64,000 nt of DNA from Acetanaerobacterium elongatum (GTDB taxonomy: Bacteria > Bacillota > Clostridia > Oscillospirales > Ruminococcaceae), in assembly GCF_900103835.1 (NCBI RefSeq), contig NZ_FNID01000006.1:1-64000 (forward strand). Reading direction: 5' to 3'. Each line of letters opens with the position of its first letter. Position 1 is the first letter of the stretch. A model generated the notes under the pieces. It had not been told where the DNA came from, ran no database searches, and was given only the letters and a program-made list of their open reading frames with translations. Made by a program: the position numbers and the translations under genes. Shown here in pieces: positions 60,801-64,000 of this stretch.

Positions 60801-62516
60801 CTAAAAACCGAGCAGCTTGGTTACCTCAGCCTGTAATGCCTTGCTTAAAGCCTGCGCCTCGACAAGGGAAGCCCCCTTGTTGGTGTAGTAAACCTTAATC
60901 TTCGGCTCGGTGCCGGAGGGGCGCACAATAAACGAGCTGCCGTCGGCGAGCTTATACGAAAGTACATTGGACTTGGGTAGGGTTATCTTAATCTCGGTGT
61001 TCTTTACCAGATCGTGCTCCACGCTTTTCTGGTAGTCGGCAAGCCATACCACCTTGCTGCCGTTTACGGCGGCAGGCGGATTCTCACGCAGGGTACTCAT
61101 GATGGTGTTCATGCGTGCCATGCCGCTTTCGCCCTCGCACTCAAAGTTGTTGATGACATTTACATACCGCCCGTGCTCGGCGTAGATAGCCTCCCGTACG
61201 TCAATCAGCGATTTCCCCAGGGTTTTATAGTAAGCCGCCATCTCGCAGATAAGCATCGAGGCCACTACCGCGTCCTTATCGCGCACATAGCCGCCCGCAA
61301 GATACCCGTAGCTTTCCTCAAAGCCTAAGATGTAGCGGTCAATCTCACCGTCTGCCTCTAATAGACCAATTTGTTCGCCGATAAACTTAAAGCCTGTGAG
61401 CACATTTCGCAGCTCAACACCATACTTTTCGCAGATTTTTGCGGCAAGCTCGGTGGTTACAATAGTCTTTACCGCCACCGGCCTTTTAGGCATGGTGCCG
61501 TTAGCGATGCGACAACTGCAGATATATTCGAGCAGCAGCGCGCCAACCTCGTTTCCGGTAAACAGCTCCAGCCCGTTTGCTCCCTTTACCGCAATACCCA
61601 CGCGGTCGCTGTCCGGGTCGGTCGCCAACAGCATATCGGCGTTTAGGCTTTCACTCAGCTTTAGCCCCAGTGAAAGCGCCTCCTTCATCTCAGGGTTCGG
61701 GAAGGGGCAGGTGGTAAAGTTGCCGTCGGGCATCTCCTGCTCGGGCACCACGGTTACATCCGAGATACCGATACGTTTGAGCACCTCGCGTACCGGAACG
61801 TTCCCCGCACCATTTAAAGGGGAATACACAAGCTTTAGCCCTGCGCTTTCGCAAAGGCCGGGGTTTATCTGCTGCTTCAGCACACAGCGGTAGTAGGCCT
61901 CATATACCTCTTGCTTGATGAACAAAATTGCGCCCGACTTTACCGCATCGTCAAAGCTCATGATTGAAACACCGGTAAAATAGTCTACCTTACCAATCTC
62001 CTCCAGCACCACATCGGCAATCTCGGGGCCAATCTGGCAGCCCAGCGAATCGTAAACCTTGTAGCCGTTGTACTTCGCGGGGTTGTGCGAGGCGGTAACA
62101 ATGATACCGGCATCACATTTCAGCTCCCGCACCGCGAACGATAGCATGGGGGTGGGTGCAAGGGATGGGTATAGGTGTACTCGAATACCGTTTGCCGCCA
62201 ATACGCAGGCCGCATGCTTGGCAAACAGGTCAGACTTATTGCGTGAATCGTAGGCGATGGCAACCGAGGGCTTTTTCACCCGTTGGGTGAGGTAGTTGGC
62301 AAGGCCCTGTGTGGCTCTGCCGATTACATGAACATTCATACGGTTGGTGCCGGCGCCCAGCACACCGCGAATGCCGCCGGTGCCAAACTCCAGCTCACGG
62401 TAGAATCTATCGGAAATTTCGGCCTGATTACCCTCAATCCGGCTTAACTCCTGAACTAAATCAGGGTCGGAAAGTGGTGCATTCTTCCAGGTTTCATACA
62501 GCTTCATAACGTCCAT
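60801..62516 (-). CDS. pgcA: phosphoglucomutase/phosphomannomutase family enzyme
   Basis: 571 residues from ATG 62516, with AGGAG 10 bases upstream; ATGs further upstream overlap that site. Alpha-D-phosphohexomutase motifs: FGTGGIRGVLGAGTNRMN, the phosphoserine loop GIIVTASHNPAKYNGYK, Mg-binding ATDPDSDRVG, sugar-binding GFEESYGYL and phosphate-binding RPSGTEPKIKVYY. It converts glucose-1-P and glucose-6-P (or other hexoses), feeding UDP-sugar synthesis, for example for the polysaccharide operon. The length matches Bacillota PgcA-type enzymes. Confidence 0.93.
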   Translation of the reverse strand: MDVMKLYETWKNAPLSDPDLVQELSRIEGNQAEISDRFYRELEFGTGGIRGVLGAGTNRMNVHVIGRATQGLANYLTQRVKKPSVAIAYDSRNKSDLFAKHAACVLAANGIRVHLYPSLAPTPMLSFAVRELKCDAGIIVTASHNPAKYNGYKVYDSLGCQIGPEIADVVLEEIGKVDYFTGVSIMSFDDAVKSGAILFIKQEVYEAYYRCVLKQQINPGLCESAGLKLVYSPLNGAGNVPVREVLKRIGISDVTVVPEQEMPDGNFTTCPFPNPEMKEALSLGLKLSESLNADMLLATDPDSDRVGIAVKGANGLELFTGNEVGALLLEYICSCRIANGTMPKRPVAVKTIVTTELAAKICEKYGVELRNVLTGFKFIGEQIGLLEADGEIDRYILGFEESYGYLAGGYVRDKDAVVASMLICEMAAYYKTLGKSLIDVREAIYAEHGRYVNVINNFECEGESGMARMNTIMSTLRENPPAAVNGSKVVWLADYQKSVEHDLVKNTEIKITLPKSNVLSYKLADGSSFIVRPSGTEPKIKVYYTNKGASLVEAQALSKALQAEVTKLLGF

Positions 62517-62768
62517 ATTACTCATGCTCCTATCCTGCTTTACTTGCATATCGGCTCGTAAAACGATATACTTATACCAAATGTACCGGTGGCTTCTCAG
62601 GAACTACTGGGGAAAATGCGGATTTGATTACATTATTATTACTTGAATCAACGTTTCACTTGTATGTAGAAATCTTAACCATTATATCTGATTTTTTTAT
62701 AGTTGTAAACTTTTATGCCTGCATTATTTTTTATAAGCTAAGATAAACCGGAAAGGCTTGGTCAATGC

Positions 62769-64000
62769 ATGAAATGGCACAGCGCCGCGGCGGCGCAGCT
62801 TTGCACAATCTATGGCACCGATGAAGAAAAGGGGCTTACCCAAGCGCGTTATACAACTATTCTGCAAAAATACGGTAAGAACGAAATAAGAAGGCCCTGG
62901 AAGAAGGGTTTTCTCTGTTGCCTTTGCCTGCAGCTCAAAAGCGTATTGAACCTTTTTATGGCTGTGGTTTTTGTACTTGCCTTACTGCTCTTTTGCCTTG
63001 GTATAGGCACTGCGGGAGCCGTGTGGGTTACCGGCCTTGCCGCGACGATAAATATCCTGCTGGGCGCTACTATGGAATACCGTTCAAGGGTACCGCTCAA
63101 GGGCTTCAGCCGGATAACTGCGGCGACGGTGCGTGCGGTGCGCGAGGGGCAGACCGTAAACGTGCCTGCCGAGGATCTGGTGCCCGGGGATATTATTCTG
63201 CTAAGTGCAGGCGAACGCATCCCGGCCGATGCCCGTCTGCTGGAGTGCTGCCGGCTTACCTGCGATGAATACGCACTTACATACAGCCATAGCGCTGTTG
63301 TCAAAAACGCGGGAGTAGTACTGGAAGAGGATACCCCCCTAGCAGAGCGGGTAAATATGGTTTATTGCAATACGATGGTGCAGGCAGGCACCGCGCGTGC
63401 AATGGTTACCGCCACCGGTGCCGATACAGAGTTTGCAATCCAGGCGGAGGAATCCGCATGGGGTGAGCCATCTGCAGCAACAAAGCGCCTTTCTCAAGCG
63501 GGGTTAATAGCCATAGCAATTCTGGTTATTGCCACAGCTGGTGCGGTTATTGGAGCATTGTTTATGCATACGAGTCCCTCACAGCTTTTTTTAACTCTTT
63601 TTACCGCAGCAGCTGCCGCAATTCCCTTTACATTGACTGCAGCGGCTGCCATTTCAGCCAAAACAGGGGTAAAACATCTGGCTGAAAACGGTGCGGCCTT
63701 TAAAGATATTAAGGCCATCGAAACCCTTGCTCAAGCCACCGTGCTCTGCACCGGTAAGACCGGCATCCTCACGCAGGGAGAGATGGTTGTGAAGCAGCTT
63801 TGGGCGGGAGACAGACCGTTTTCGCTCAGCGCCAAGCTGCCTGAAAACGTGCTCGCATTGCTTAAGCTTGCTGTCTTATGCTGTAATGATGAGCAGGATT
63901 ACCAGTCTTCCCTCAGCCCTGCCGATACTGCCTTGATGAACGCCGCGATGCGTAACGGGCTGAAGAAGCAGCGGCTGGACGAAGCCTATCCGCTGGCGGA
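62769..64000 (+). CDS. P-type ATPase homologue lacking catalytic motifs (partial, runs off the window)
   Basis: Open from ATG 62769 (MKWHSAAAAQLCTIYGTDEEKGL, the usual cation-ATPase N-terminus) to the window end: 410 codons with no stop. Layout follows Ca2+-type (P2A) pumps: N-domain lead, TM1-2 (about 58-95), the A domain with LVPGDIILLSAGERIPADARLLE, TM3-4 (about 245-300), and the start of the P domain (KDIKAIETLAQATVLC). Key motifs are altered: TGES reads TYSH (171-174), the TM4 PEGLP reads PFTLT (286-290), and DKTGT reads GKTGI with Gly329 in place of the phosphorylated Asp. A pseudo-pump with another role is inferred. GGAAAGG lies 12 bases upstream. Confidence 0.85.
   Translation, partial: MKWHSAAAAQLCTIYGTDEEKGLTQARYTTILQKYGKNEIRRPWKKGFLCCLCLQLKSVLNLFMAVVFVLALLLFCLGIGTAGAVWVTGLAATINILLGATMEYRSRVPLKGFSRITAATVRAVREGQTVNVPAEDLVPGDIILLSAGERIPADARLLECCRLTCDEYALTYSHSAVVKNAGVVLEEDTPLAERVNMVYCNTMVQAGTARAMVTATGADTEFAIQAEESAWGEPSAATKRLSQAGLIAIAILVIATAGAVIGALFMHTSPSQLFLTLFTAAAAAIPFTLTAAAAISAKTGVKHLAENGAAFKDIKAIETLAQATVLCTGKTGILTQGEMVVKQLWAGDRPFSLSAKLPENVLALLKLAVLCCNDEQDYQSSLSPADTALMNAAMRNGLKKQRLDEAYPLA

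Noticed and set aside
1-64000. CRISPR arrays, prophage modules, tRNA and rRNA genes
   Set aside because: No regularly spaced repeats, phage structural genes, tRNA cloverleaf with CCA-type ends or rRNA segments were seen in the window.

Overview
The window looks like chromosome from an anaerobic, endospore-forming member of the Clostridia (Bacillota). Pointers are a dipicolinate synthase operon (spoVFA/spoVFB) back to back with a spore photoproduct lyase gene, the rpsF-ssb-rpsR and dgt-dnaG-rpoD blocks typical of Bacillota, AddAB instead of RecBCD, a T-box leader, DUF4364 and DUF134 proteins, a membrane pyrophosphatase and near-consensus sigma-A promoters. Species cannot be named from the sequence alone.

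Layout. 0-1.8 kb is AT-rich and looks acquired: the 3' end of an IS481-like element with its terminal repeat, a UPF0145/SHOCT protein and an amidase-domain protein. 1.8-8.9 kb holds a T-box-controlled acyl-CoA ligase, a zinc-ribbon/pseudokinase/PASTA membrane protein, a sugar-phosphate isomerase-like protein, an SDR reductase and small proteins. 8.9-33.8 kb is mostly housekeeping on the minus strand: rpsF-ssb-rpsR, addAB, an orphan OadG, rpoD-dnaG-dgt, an IMPACT protein, rpmE, sbcDC and DUF4364. It is interrupted by plus-strand AraC, MscS and GNAT genes and by a CDF exporter with an Rrf2 regulator. 33.9-42.8 kb is a Wzx/Wzy-type surface polysaccharide operon: 4,6-dehydratase, flippase, polymerase, three GT4 glycosyltransferases and a priming sugar transferase. 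43.3-47.1 kb encodes H+-pyrophosphatase and a uracil/xanthine permease. 47.2-53.4 kb has an iron-sulfur flavoprotein, asparagine synthetase, the divergent spoVF/splB sporulation pair with candidate sporulation-sigma promoters, a 24-residue Cys-rich micropeptide and a structured RNA candidate. 53.5-57.1 kb has RNA methyltransferases, DUF2500 and lysA.

57.2-60.6 kb is accessory. A DUF421 gene is followed by a three-gene cassette (DUF134 regulator, C_GCAxxG_C_C protein, NifX-like protein), and a near-identical copy of the DUF421 3' end appears on the far side of the cassette. Next comes a MarR-type operon with its own operator. The last genes are a phosphoglucomutase and the start of a P-type ATPase-like gene.

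The most unusual items are: (1) the P-type ATPase homologue at the right edge, which keeps an open frame and fold but has lost the TGES, PEGL and DKTGT catalytic motifs; (2) the DUF134-C_GCAxxG-NifX cassette, with a 17-bp inverted-repeat operator placed exactly around a consensus promoter, lying between duplicated DUF421 ends; (3) the zinc-ribbon pseudokinase with PASTA repeats; (4) the Cys-rich micropeptide and alternative-fold RNA downstream of splB; and (5) a T-box leader on an acyl-CoA ligase.
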